64,000 bases of DNA from Burkholderia cepacia. GTDB taxonomy: Bacteria > Pseudomonadota > Gammaproteobacteria > Burkholderiales > Burkholderiaceae. A program made the translations under genes and the position numbers. Positions 34,881 through 43,241 of the stretch are shown one piece after another. Numbering within the stretch: the first letter of the stretch is position 1; each line of letters starts with the position of its first letter. The DNA lies in the NCBI RefSeq assembly GCF_001039005.1, contig NZ_LDWR01000019.1:1-64000 (forward strand), given 5' to 3'. The notes beneath the pieces were generated by a model, which saw nothing but the letters and a program-made list of their open reading frames with translations, was not told where the DNA came from and searched no databases.

Positions 34881-34929
34881 AGCCGCGCTTTCATGTTGAA
34901 GCACTCATGTTCACCACAGGAGAGTTGAC

Positions 34930-35052
34930 ATGCAGGAAACCCAGCAGATCGAATTGCTTGACTGGATGCAGGAAGACACGCACCCCGAGGCCGTCGACAT
35001 GATGGTCGAGGACGCCGTGGTGCCGTTCGGCACCGCGCTCTGGCCGGTCTGA
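34930..35052 (+). CDS. 40-residue acidic peptide, possible modified-peptide (RiPP) precursor
   Basis: An ATG at 34930 preceded by AGGAGAG at seven bases opens a 40-codon frame ending TGA at 35052. The first 29 residues are hydrophilic and acidic (MQETQQIELLDWMQEDT, then HPEAVDMMVEDA), and the last 11 are hydrophobic and uncharged (VVPFGTALWPV). Acidic leader plus short distinct C-terminal core is the layout of ribosomal peptide natural-product precursors. It lies 58 bp upstream of the M29-like peptidase gene on the same strand. No family was recognised, no signal peptide is present and no cysteine occurs. It could instead be a small regulatory or structural peptide. Confidence 0.6.
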   Translation: MQETQQIELLDWMQEDTHPEAVDMMVEDAVVPFGTALWPV

Positions 35053-35110
35053 GCGGGCCACCCGTTCTCGCGGAAGGGCATCGGCCCTTCCGCCGTTTCC
35101 GGAGACACGC

Positions 35111-36064
35111 ATGCTGAACCTGCACCGCGCGCTCGGCTTTCACCCCGCGCTGCGCGACAAGCTTGCGCGCGGCGAGTCGGGAAAACTGCTGGTCGGCCAT
35201 GACACCCGCAATCGCGACATCGCGTTGCGCGCGTTTTCCGCCCTGCCCGATTCGCTCGACGCGACCACCCTCTGCCTCGAAAGCACGCCCCCCGCCGACA
35301 CCGCCGCCGCGCTCGAACGCGCCGACCTGTTCGTGCTGCTGTACGACTCGTCGTGCCTGCCGACACCATCGCCGAGCGGGCCGCCGTTCCTTGCCGCGAT
35401 CCGCCCCGCGATCGTCGAGCACTGGAGCAAGTCGGTTTTATTCAAGGATTACGGCCCGCACCTCGACGAAGCGTTCGCCGAGTCGCTCGACGACATCGCG
35501 GCGCGCAACGGCCGGCTGATCGACGCGGCCGCGCACGCGTCGCAGATCCGCTTCATCGACGAAGCGGGCAACACGCTGACAGGCTCGCTCGCGCCGGACC
35601 AGAAATGGACGAGCGTGGACGGGATGGGCAATCTCGACGTCGTGCCCGGCGAGATCGCGACGCACGTCACCGACCTCAACGGCTCGGTCGTGTTCAGCGG
35701 CACGTTTCTCGGCACCGTGCCGTTCGCGATCAAGTACAAGGTGGCCGAGCGGCTCGCGACGCTGCATGTCGAACGCAGCATGATCGTTGATTTCGACAGC
35801 GACGATCCCGGCTTCCGGCGCGATTTCGCGACCTATCTCGACCGGCACGCGAATCACCGGCGCATCGAGGAATTCGGCATCGGCACCAACCTCGGGATCC
35901 GCGGCCTGTACGGCCGCAACGCGGGATTCGAGGAACGCCATCCGGGCCTGCATCTCGGGCTCGGCGGCGGCGAAAACGGCAGCCATCATCTCGACCTGAT
36001 CTTCGCGCGCGGCACGCTGGCGCTCGACGACCGGATCGTGTTCGACGGCGCGTTCGCCGTCTGA
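35111..36064 (+). CDS. M29-like (aminopeptidase T type) metallopeptidase
   Basis: 317 residues, shorter than the roughly 410 of classical M29 aminopeptidases, with a ribosome site CCGGAGACAC. The metal-ligand set of the family is recognisable in order: E181 in VVPGEIATHV, E253/E254 in EEFGIGTN, H281 in GLHLGLGGG and H293-L-D295 in SHHLDLIF. The N-terminal half (ADLFVLLYDS) is divergent. M29 enzymes are two-metal aminopeptidases. It follows the 40-residue peptide gene by 58 bp and shares its promoter, so that peptide is the obvious candidate substrate, either trimming or another peptide-bond chemistry (inference). Confidence 0.7.
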   Translation: MLNLHRALGFHPALRDKLARGESGKLLVGHDTRNRDIALRAFSALPDSLDATTLCLESTPPADTAAALERADLFVLLYDSSCLPTPSPSGPPFLAAIRPAIVEHWSKSVLFKDYGPHLDEAFAESLDDIAARNGRLIDAAAHASQIRFIDEAGNTLTGSLAPDQKWTSVDGMGNLDVVPGEIATHVTDLNGSVVFSGTFLGTVPFAIKYKVAERLATLHVERSMIVDFDSDDPGFRRDFATYLDRHANHRRIEEFGIGTNLGIRGLYGRNAGFEERHPGLHLGLGGGENGSHHLDLIFARGTLALDDRIVFDGAFAV

Positions 36065-36080
36065 CGAAACTGCTGCGTGC

Positions 36081-36590
36081 TCAGGCTTCGGCGGCCGCCT
36101 CGCTGCCGAGCCACTTGAACATCACGAGGCAATCGACGAAGCCGAGCCGCGCGTGACGGTACGCGCGCGGCAGTCGGCCGACGATGTCGAATCCGAGCTT
36201 CTGCCACAACGCGACCGCAACCTCGTTGGTCGCGACCACCGAGTTGAACTGCATCGCGAGAAAGCCGCGCTCGCGCGCGACCTGCTGCGAGTGCTCGCAC
36301 ATCAGGCGGGCGACGCCGCGGCCGCGCGCGGCTTCGCTCACCATGTAGCCGCAGTTGCACACGTGATTGCCGGGCCCGGCCGCGTTCGCCTTCAGGTAGT
36401 ACGAGCCGAGCACCACGTCGTCCTCTTCGGCGATCCACGTGCAGAGCGGCGCGTCGAGCCACAGCGCGCTCGCGGCTTCAGGTGTGGGCGCGGGATCAAA
36501 TGCGTAGGTTTCCTGAGCAGCGACGATGGCGCGGTAGGTCGGCCAGAAGCGCGGGAAATCGTCCTCGGTCATCGGGCGAAGCGTGATCAT
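36081..36590 (-). CDS. GNAT-family N-acetyltransferase
   Basis: 169 residues from the ATG at 36590 (MITLRPMTEDDF). GNAT fold: LRPMTEDD start, VLGSYYLKAN, acetyl-CoA pyrophosphate loop EAARGRGVARLM near residue 95-106, and the C-terminal ATNEVAVALWQKLGFDIVG. The asparagine and LGF pattern are typical of small-molecule N-acetyltransferases (phosphinothricin/Mnat type). Convergent with the M29-like gene, with 16 bp between stops; 55 bp downstream of an AraC gene on the same strand. Substrate unknown. Confidence 0.9.
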   Translation of the reverse strand: MITLRPMTEDDFPRFWPTYRAIVAAQETYAFDPAPTPEAASALWLDAPLCTWIAEEDDVVLGSYYLKANAAGPGNHVCNCGYMVSEAARGRGVARLMCEHSQQVARERGFLAMQFNSVVATNEVAVALWQKLGFDIVGRLPRAYRHARLGFVDCLVMFKWLGSEAAAEA

Positions 36591-36645
36591 GCGAATTCTC
36601 TCGCGAAGGGGATGTCGGCGGGCATGCAATCGATCGTACCGCGAT

Positions 36646-37677
36646 TCATCGATGGCTGCCGTCTCGCAGCACGCCGCTCCGATACGCGCCCGGCGGCACG
36701 CCGTACCAACGCTTGAACGCCTGCGAGAAACTCGACAGGTCGCTGAAACCGAGCCGCTCGGCCACTTCCGCGAGCGACAGACGCGCATCGCCGAGCAGCG
36801 TCTCGGCCAGCGCGCCGCGCGCCTGCGCGAGCAGCGCGCGAAACGTCGTGCCCTCCTCCTGCAGCCGGCGCTTGAGCGTGCGCGGGCTCGTGTTCATCAG
36901 CCGCGCCATGTCCTCGAGCGAGAACGGCGCGGCGCCGGGCGTCGCGGTCAGGTACTGGCGCACCATCTCCGACGTGCCCACGCGTGCGCGCCGCGCTTCG
37001 ACGAGTTGGCCGCACATCTGCTCGCACATCGACACCGTCAGCGGATTCGCATGCGGCAGCGGCCGGTCGAGAAACGCGCGGTCGAATGCGAGGCTGTTCG
37101 CGCGCGCCGAGAAAACCGGTTCGATGCCGGCGATGCGCGGCGCGGGTAGCGACGGCGCGCGCGCGGCCTGCAGCGTGAAGCGCGACAACGCGAAATCGTC
37201 GCCGCCGATTTCCTGCAGCAGCACGGCCGCGGCCGTCATGTCGCGTTCGACGACGAACCGGCTCACGGCGCCGTCGAGTTCCGGCGCGCCGAAGTTGAGC
37301 ACGCCGGTGTCGGGTTCCTCGCGGTACGTGATGACGGTGAATGCATAGGTGAGCGGCAGGAAACGCATCGCCAGCGCGAGCGCGTCGCGCGCGGTCGCGC
37401 TCGCGATCAGTCCGTAGCCCCACACGCCGTACGCCGAGAAGTGATAGCGCAGGCCGACCTCGAACCCGAGGCCCGGCGCGCGCCCGAGCGCACGCAGCAG
37501 GTTGCCGGTCAGCCGCAGTTCCTGCGCGGCCGTCACCTCGACTTTCGGATCGTCGAGCTGCGCGTTCCCGAGCCCCGTGCCGGCCAGCAGGGCCGTGTGC
37601 GGCACGCCGCGTTCGTCGCCGAAATCGACCAGCAGCCGGGCGCTGGCCGGACTCCGGGTGAAGTCCCAGAAGCTCAT
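36646..37677 (-). CDS. AraC-family transcriptional regulator, OruR-like
   Basis: 343 residues from the ATG at 37677. An N-terminal arabinose-binding-like domain of the OruR/VirS group (to about 210) with GYGLIASATARDALALAMRF, then the C-terminal double helix-turn-helix with FSLEDMARLMNTSPRTLKRRLQ, followed by LAEVAERLGFSDLSSFSQAFKRW. Divergent from the GMC oxidoreductase gene with 262 bp between starts. Regulators of this type often control alcohol, ketone or alkane oxidation, which fits the GMC and BVMO-esterase genes. Confidence 0.92.
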   Translation of the reverse strand: MSFWDFTRSPASARLLVDFGDERGVPHTALLAGTGLGNAQLDDPKVEVTAAQELRLTGNLLRALGRAPGLGFEVGLRYHFSAYGVWGYGLIASATARDALALAMRFLPLTYAFTVITYREEPDTGVLNFGAPELDGAVSRFVVERDMTAAAVLLQEIGGDDFALSRFTLQAARAPSLPAPRIAGIEPVFSARANSLAFDRAFLDRPLPHANPLTVSMCEQMCGQLVEARRARVGTSEMVRQYLTATPGAAPFSLEDMARLMNTSPRTLKRRLQEEGTTFRALLAQARGALAETLLGDARLSLAEVAERLGFSDLSSFSQAFKRWYGVPPGAYRSGVLRDGSHR

Positions 37678-37821
37678 GCGGAGAAACCCTCGAAGCGCCG
37701 ATTTGGCCCAAATACTAAAACAATTGTCCCGAAGCAGCATTGGTGTTTTCCCATGCGGCCAGCACCATCGGCGTCATCCAGTCGCCGTCCGAACGACGCC
37801 ATCGCCCCCTTAGGAGACACC

Positions 37822-37914
37822 ATGCGACCGAGTCGCCCGACCGATCCCGCAACCCGCTTCGAACGCCGGCGCGAAACCTGCGCCCGCGACCGCGCGCCGA
37901 CGCGCAACGCTTGA
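37822..37914 (+). CDS. Possible 30-residue basic peptide upstream of the GMC gene
   Basis: ATG at 37822 preceded by TTAGGAGACACC, a strong ribosome site; 30 residues rich in Arg, Pro and Thr (MRPSRPTDPATRFERRR at the start), stop at 37914, 25 bp before the GMC start. No known family. A real ribosome site without an obvious use makes it worth recording; it could be a leader peptide for the operon or a chance frame. Confidence 0.3.
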   Translation: MRPSRPTDPATRFERRRETCARDRAPTRNA

Positions 37915-37939
37915 TCCATCGACCATCAGGAGACGATTC

Positions 37940-39655
37940 ATGAGCAAGACTTTCGACTACATCGTCGTCGGCGGCGGTTCGGGCGGATGCGTCATCGCCG
38001 GGCGGCTGACCGAGGACCCGGCCGTGACCGTCTGCGTGCTCGAGGCCGGCGGCCGCGGCGACGGCGCGGTCGTCAACGTGCCGACCGGCGCGGTCGCGAT
38101 GCTGCCGACCCGCGTGAACAACTGGGCCTTCGATACGGTCCCGCAGCCGGGGCTCGGCGGGCGCATCGGCTACCAGCCGCGCGGCAAGGCGCTGGGCGGC
38201 TCGTCGGCGATCAACGCGATGGTCTACATCCGCGGCCATCGCGTCGACTACGACGGCTGGGCCGCGCTCGGCAACGAAGGCTGGGCATACGACGACGTGC
38301 TGCCGTACTTCCGCCTGAGCGAGCACAACGAGCGCTTCGACGATGCGTGGCACGGCCGCGACGGTCCGCTGTGGGTCAGCGACCTGCGCACCGGCAACCC
38401 GTTCCACGCGCGCTACCTGGAAGCCGCGCAACAGGCCGGCCTGCCGCTCACCGACGACTTCAACGGCGCGCAGCAGGAAGGCATCGGCATTTACCAGGTC
38501 ACGCAGAAGCACGGCGAACGATGGAGCGCGGCGCGCGCGTACCTGTTGCCGCACGTCGGCCGCCGCGACAACCTGACGGTCGAGACGCACGCGCAGGTGC
38601 TGCGCATCCTGTTCGACGGCACGCGCGCCGTCGGCGTCGAAGTGCGGCAGCACGGCGAAGTCCGCACGCTGCGCGCGCGGCGCGAAGTCGTGCTCGCGGC
38701 CGGCGCGCTGCAGACGCCGCAGTTGCTGATGCTGTCCGGCGTCGGCCCGGGCCGCGATCTCCAGCAGCTCGGCATCGCGGTGCACGCCGATTTGCCCGGC
38801 GTCGGCCGCAACCTGCAGGATCATCCGGATTTCATTCTCGGCTACCGGTCGCGCAGCGTCGACACGATGGGCGTATCGGCGCGCGGCGGCCTGCGCATGC
38901 TGCGCGAGCTCGCGCGCTTTCGGCGCGAACGGCGCGGGATGCTGACGTCGAATTTCGCGGAAGGCGGCGGTTTCCTGAAAACGCGCGCCGGCCTCGACGC
39001 GCCGGACATCCAGTTGCACTTCGTCGTCGCGCTCGTCGACGATCACGCGCGCAAGCTGCATGCCGGCCACGGGCTGTCGTGCCACGTGTGCCTGCTGCGG
39101 CCGCGCAGCCGCGGCTCGGTGACGCTGCACAGCGCCGATCCGCTCGCGGCGCCGCGCATCGATCCCGCGTTCTTCGACGATCCGCGCGACCTCGACGACA
39201 TGGTCGCGGGTTTCCGGCTCACGCGCCGGCTGATGGAAGCGCCGGCGCTCGCCGAATGGATCACGCGCGACCTGTTCACCGCGAACGTCACGACCGATGA
39301 CGAGATCCGCGACGTGCTGCGCCGGCGCACCGACACCGTGTATCACCCGGTCGGCACCTGCCGGATGGGACACGACGCGCTCGCCGTCGTCGATCCGCAA
39401 CTGCGCGTGCACGGCCTGCAGGGGTTGCGCATCGTCGATGCGTCGATCATGCCGACGCTCATCGGCGGCAACACCAATGCACCGACGATCATGATCGCCG
39501 AGAAGGCCGTCGACCTGATCCGCGGCGTTTGCCGCACGTCTGCGCAACCGCATGCCGACACCGTCGGTGCATCGATTGACCACGACGCCGTTCTTGCATC
39601 GTGCGCCGCACACGCGGCCATTCAGCCGGAGGACACCCGTCATGTTGTCGCCTGA
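37940..39655 (+). CDS. GMC-family FAD alcohol dehydrogenase/oxidase
   Basis: 571 residues. FAD motif VVGGGSGGCVIAGRL (10-24), GMC signature RGKALGGSSAINAMVYIRG, second signature GALQTPQLLMLSGVGPG, and catalytic YHPVGTCRMG with the active His, then GGNTNAPTIMIAEKAVDLI. Close in layout to AlkJ and choline dehydrogenase. After the usual end (VDLIRG) about 40 extra residues follow, and the last 14 bp overlap the start of the BVMO-esterase gene. It should oxidise an alcohol to a ketone or aldehyde that the next enzyme uses. Confidence 0.92.
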   Translation: MSKTFDYIVVGGGSGGCVIAGRLTEDPAVTVCVLEAGGRGDGAVVNVPTGAVAMLPTRVNNWAFDTVPQPGLGGRIGYQPRGKALGGSSAINAMVYIRGHRVDYDGWAALGNEGWAYDDVLPYFRLSEHNERFDDAWHGRDGPLWVSDLRTGNPFHARYLEAAQQAGLPLTDDFNGAQQEGIGIYQVTQKHGERWSAARAYLLPHVGRRDNLTVETHAQVLRILFDGTRAVGVEVRQHGEVRTLRARREVVLAAGALQTPQLLMLSGVGPGRDLQQLGIAVHADLPGVGRNLQDHPDFILGYRSRSVDTMGVSARGGLRMLRELARFRRERRGMLTSNFAEGGGFLKTRAGLDAPDIQLHFVVALVDDHARKLHAGHGLSCHVCLLRPRSRGSVTLHSADPLAAPRIDPAFFDDPRDLDDMVAGFRLTRRLMEAPALAEWITRDLFTANVTTDDEIRDVLRRRTDTVYHPVGTCRMGHDALAVVDPQLRVHGLQGLRIVDASIMPTLIGGNTNAPTIMIAEKAVDLIRGVCRTSAQPHADTVGASIDHDAVLASCAAHAAIQPEDTRHVVA

Positions 39656-42101
39656 AACGTCCCGCGCGACCGAACCGGCCACGCCTGCCGCACCGCTTGC
39701 GGCGATCATCATCGGCGCCGGTTTCGCCGGCATCGGCATGGCGATCGCGCTGCAACGCGCCGGCATTCACGATTTCGTGATCGTCGAACGCTCGCACGAC
39801 GTCGGCGGCGTGTGGCGCGACAACAGCTACCCGGGCGCCGCCTGCGACGTGCCCTCGCACCTGTACTCGTTTTCGTTCGAACCCAACCCGGCCTGGTCGC
39901 GCGTGTTCGCGCCGCAGCCCGAGATTCACGCGTATCTACAGCATTGCGCGCGCAAGTACGGCCTCGCGCGCCATCTGCGCTTCGGCGTCGACGTCGAGCA
40001 CGCACGGTACGACGAAGCGACTGCGCTGTGGCGCGTCACGCTCGCCGACGGCACGACGCTGAGCGCCGCCGTGCTCGTCAGCGGCACCGGCCAGTTGAGC
40101 CGCCCCGCGATGCCCGACCTGCCCGGCATCGACACGTTTCGCGGCCGCGCGTTTCACTCCGCGCACTGGGATCACGACTATGCGCTGGCCGGCAAGCGCG
40201 TGGCGGTGGTCGGCACCGGCGCGTCGGCGATCCAGTTCGTCCCGGCGATCGCCGGCGACGTGCAGCGCCTGGTCGTCTTCCAGCGCTCGCCGGCCTACGT
40301 GATGCCGCGCCCCGACCGCGCGTATCGCCCTTGGGAAAAGGCGCTGTTTCGCCGGCTGCCATGGGTGATGAAGCTGCATCGCGCGTCGATCTACCTGCGC
40401 TACGAATCGCGCGCGATCGCGTTCACGCGCCTGCACGGGCTGATGGATTATGCGGTCGGCCGCCCGTTCCGCAAGCTGCTTTCACGCGACGTGCCGGACG
40501 CCGCGCTGCGCGCCCGGCTCACACCCGACTACCCGATCGGCTGCAAGCGCATCCTGCTGTCGAGCGACTATCTTGCCGCGATGAGCCGCGCCAACGTCGA
40601 ACTCGTCACGCAGCGGATCCGGCGCGTGACCGAAGACGGCATCGAGACCGTCGACGGCGTGCACCATCCGGTCGATGCAATCGTCTACGGCACCGGGTTC
40701 GCGGCAACCGAATTCCTGTCGCCGATGCGCATCACGGGCCGCGACGGGCTCGATCTGAACGACGCGTGGCGACGTGGCGCGCAGGCGTATCTCGGGCTCA
40801 CCGTGCCCGGCTTTCCGAACTTCTTCATGCTCTACGGCCCGAACACCAACCTCGGCCACAACTCGATCGTCTACATGCTCGAAAGCCAGATCGCGCACGT
40901 GATGCGCTGCTTGCGCGCGATGCGGCGCGACGGCGCGAACGCGATCGACGTCGACGCGCGCCGCTACCGGCGCTTCAACGTACACGTGCAGCAGCGGCTC
41001 GCAGGTTCGGTGTGGAGCAGCTGCAAGAGCTGGTACGTCGATGCATCGGGGCACAACAGCACGAACTGGCCGGGCTTCACGCTGAGCTACCGATGGATCA
41101 CGCGCTTCACCGGGCTGTCCGCGTACCGCTTCTCGCGTCCGCTGCCCGATGCCGCCGCGTCGACGCACGGCGTGGTGGTCGCGCCGCCCGCGGGCCGGCT
41201 GGAGGTGCTCGCCGCCACATCGCTGCGCGGCTTCCTGCGCGTCGCGTTCCGGCCGCTGATCGGGCCGCCGTTCGGCGCGCGCATGCAGCGCCGCGTCGTC
41301 GCGTTGCTGTCGCCGCTGATGCCCGGCGCGGGCGGCACGCTGCGCTACCGCACGTCCGCGCACCGCGTGCCGGTCGAAGTCGTCGCGCCGAAACGCGGCG
41401 ATGCGGGCGGCGCGATCCTTTATCTGCACGGCGGCGCGTTCTGTCTCGGCGGGCCGCATACGCATCGCGGCGTGACGACGCGGCTCGCGAACGACGCCGG
41501 CCTGCCGGTGTGGGTGCCCGACTACCGGCTCGCGCCCGAGCATCCGAGCCCGGCCGCGCTCGACGATGCGCTGGCCACGTACGACACGTTGCGTGCGCAA
41601 GGTCATGCGCCGCACCGGATCGTCATCGCCGGCGATTCGGCCGGCGGCGCGCTCGCGCTGTCGCTCGCCATCGCGCTGCGCGAACGCGGCGAGCCGGCCG
41701 CCGCCGCGCTGCTGCTGATCTCGCCCGTGACCGACCCGGCGCTCGGCGGTGCGACGCTGGCATCGCGCCGCCGCGACGATCCGATGATCCGGCGCGGCTG
41801 GCTCGAACAGGGGCTGCGCTGGTATCACGGCGCCGGTTCAGCCGCGGCGCGCGGCCCGCTCGACACCGACCTGCGCGGCCTGCCGCCGATGCTGATCCAG
41901 GCGGGCGACCAGGAGGTGCTGCTGTCGGATGCGCAGCGGCTCGCGCATCATGCGATCGCGTGCGGCGTGCCGTGCCGGCTCGAGATTCATGCGGCGCGCT
42001 GGCATGTGTTTCATCTGCAGGCGTTTTACCTGCGGTCGGCACGGGACGCGTTGCGGACGCTGGCGGGGTTTGCGGTGGAACGCGTCGCGGCGACGGCGTG
42101 A
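39642..42101 (+). CDS. Baeyer-Villiger monooxygenase fused to an HSL-type esterase
   Basis: 819 residues from the ATG at 39642, preceded by CCGGAGGAC. Residues 1 to about 500 are a class B flavoprotein monooxygenase: FAD motif GAGFAG (25-30), BVMO fingerprint FRGRAFHSAHWD (166-177) and second nucleotide motif GTGASA (191-196). Residues about 560-819 are an HSL-family alpha/beta hydrolase: oxyanion HGG (596-598), nucleophile S666 in GDSAG, D756 in AGDQE and H788 in WHVFH. The monooxygenase would make an ester from a ketone and the hydrolase would cleave it. Both active sites look intact. It overlaps the GMC gene by 14 bp. Confidence 0.9.
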   Translation: MLSPETSRATEPATPAAPLAAIIIGAGFAGIGMAIALQRAGIHDFVIVERSHDVGGVWRDNSYPGAACDVPSHLYSFSFEPNPAWSRVFAPQPEIHAYLQHCARKYGLARHLRFGVDVEHARYDEATALWRVTLADGTTLSAAVLVSGTGQLSRPAMPDLPGIDTFRGRAFHSAHWDHDYALAGKRVAVVGTGASAIQFVPAIAGDVQRLVVFQRSPAYVMPRPDRAYRPWEKALFRRLPWVMKLHRASIYLRYESRAIAFTRLHGLMDYAVGRPFRKLLSRDVPDAALRARLTPDYPIGCKRILLSSDYLAAMSRANVELVTQRIRRVTEDGIETVDGVHHPVDAIVYGTGFAATEFLSPMRITGRDGLDLNDAWRRGAQAYLGLTVPGFPNFFMLYGPNTNLGHNSIVYMLESQIAHVMRCLRAMRRDGANAIDVDARRYRRFNVHVQQRLAGSVWSSCKSWYVDASGHNSTNWPGFTLSYRWITRFTGLSAYRFSRPLPDAAASTHGVVVAPPAGRLEVLAATSLRGFLRVAFRPLIGPPFGARMQRRVVALLSPLMPGAGGTLRYRTSAHRVPVEVVAPKRGDAGGAILYLHGGAFCLGGPHTHRGVTTRLANDAGLPVWVPDYRLAPEHPSPAALDDALATYDTLRAQGHAPHRIVIAGDSAGGALALSLAIALRERGEPAAAALLLISPVTDPALGGATLASRRRDDPMIRRGWLEQGLRWYHGAGSAAARGPLDTDLRGLPPMLIQAGDQEVLLSDAQRLAHHAIACGVPCRLEIHAARWHVFHLQAFYLRSARDALRTLAGFAVERVAATA

Positions 42102-42314
42102 CGACGAACCGGTGACATGCGGCGCTCGGCGCGACGGTTCGCGGCTGCCGCGGTCGGCCGGACCGCGCATGCGCGACCGCCATGGCCGCTTGCAACGAAG
42201 CGACACCGTTTTGCGAAAACCGGCCGGTTATTTTTTTCTGTCGCACACGGCCGTCATGATCTCCCGCAAGCCCCGGCGCGCCGCCGGGGCGCGCCCCACC
42301 CTGACGGAGAGATG

Positions 42315-42869
42315 ATGAAAAGAAGGCACACCCTCAACACGCTTGCGCTGCTCTGTTGCGTCGGCATCCAGTGCGCGACGTCGGCGTTCGCCGACGAACC
42401 GAAGAAGGTCGCGTTCGTCGACACGGGCAACACCGGGCGCAGCGTGATGGCCGAGGCGATTGCCGGCCAGTTGATCGCGCAGCGCCACGCGCATGTCGCG
42501 GTGATCTCGCGTGCGGTCGACGAGGATCCGTATGACGAAAAGCCCGAGGAAAACGGCGTGATCCTGATGAAGCGGCGCGGCATCGACACGTCCGCGCACC
42601 GCTCGGTGCAGTTGAACGCGAACGACGTCAAGCATTCGGACGTGATCCTGACGATGACCGACAAGCACAAGGAGAAGGTGCTCGCGCTTTATCCGTCGGC
42701 GGCCGGCAAGGTGTTCACGCTCGCCGAATACGCGACCGGAAAGCACCTCGACGTGCCCGACGCATGGGGCAAGCCGATGGACTTCTACGAATCGGTGACC
42801 GCGCAGCTCGACACGTACATCCCCGCCGCGCTCGACAAGGTCGCGAGCGCCGCGCCCGCGAAGCCGTAA
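42315..42869 (+). CDS. Exported low-molecular-weight phosphatase-fold protein lacking the catalytic cysteine
   Basis: 184 residues; ATG at 42315 (another ATG three bases earlier) after ACGGAGAG. Signal peptide to about residue 27 (ending SAFA). The rest matches the low-molecular-weight tyrosine phosphatase/arsenate reductase fold, but the P-loop, normally C-X-G-N-X-C-R-S, reads D36-T-G-N-T-G-R42-S: the nucleophile Cys is Asp and the second Cys is Gly. The downstream acid loop is kept (VPDAWGKP). Export plus loss of the nucleophile suggests a periplasmic binding protein or pseudophosphatase; a changed chemistry using Asp cannot be excluded. Confidence 0.8.
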   Translation: MKRRHTLNTLALLCCVGIQCATSAFADEPKKVAFVDTGNTGRSVMAEAIAGQLIAQRHAHVAVISRAVDEDPYDEKPEENGVILMKRRGIDTSAHRSVQLNANDVKHSDVILTMTDKHKEKVLALYPSAAGKVFTLAEYATGKHLDVPDAWGKPMDFYESVTAQLDTYIPAALDKVASAAPAKP

Positions 42870-43240
42870 CGCGCGGCAAACCTGTCGGCTTGCTGGTCGC
42901 GCAATGCACCGGCGCCGGCGGGTTTGCCACTCTCGGCATTCCGCCCCGACACCCCGCCCACGGCGCGTGCCCTTCATCGCGCCATCGATACAGGCCATTC
43001 GGCCGAATCGCCGCCGTACGCCCCGGATGAAAGAATGATCTTCGTCCGGGAAGCCGGCTTCGCTGTCTGACATCCCGAACCATGAAGCACCGCACGCACG
43101 CCGGCCGCAACGCCGTCGCGCTGCGTGCCGTCTCGCGCCGGCAATCGGCAGCGTGATGCATCGCGCTTCGTTCACCCCGCCGGTGGCAGGCCAAAAAGCC
43201 GCATCGTTTCCATCACTCTTTTTGTAGCTTATAAGTTACA
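42870..43240. other. Intergenic region without a recognised gene
   Basis: 371 bp between the phosphatase-fold gene and the toxin gene. No frame here has both a ribosome site and family similarity. The last 20 bases hold the palindromic toxin-antitoxin operator (43222-43241). Confidence 0.6.
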
Positions 43241-43241
43241 A
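43222..43241. promoter_or_regulatory. Palindromic operator of the HigB-like/antidote pair
   Basis: TTGTAGCTTATAAGTTACAA is a 20-bp dyad with one mismatched pair. It covers a TTATAA -10-like sequence, and its last base is the A of the toxin ATG. Expected autorepression site; the transcript may be nearly leaderless. Confidence 0.6.

Larger units (their letters stand above)
34541..34929. other. AT-rich regulatory region upstream of the peptide gene
   Basis: 389 bp without a gene, clearly poorer in GC than the surroundings from about 34640 to 34880. It contains three TCGAATTC copies, a weak promoter, a long hairpin followed by five T, and an AGGAGAG ribosome site just before the peptide start. 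Confidence 0.7.

Noticed and set aside
34893-34928. 12-codon upstream frame ending just before the 40-residue peptide gene
   Set aside because: No ribosome site and no conserved feature; kept only as a reminder if ribosome profiling shows occupancy.
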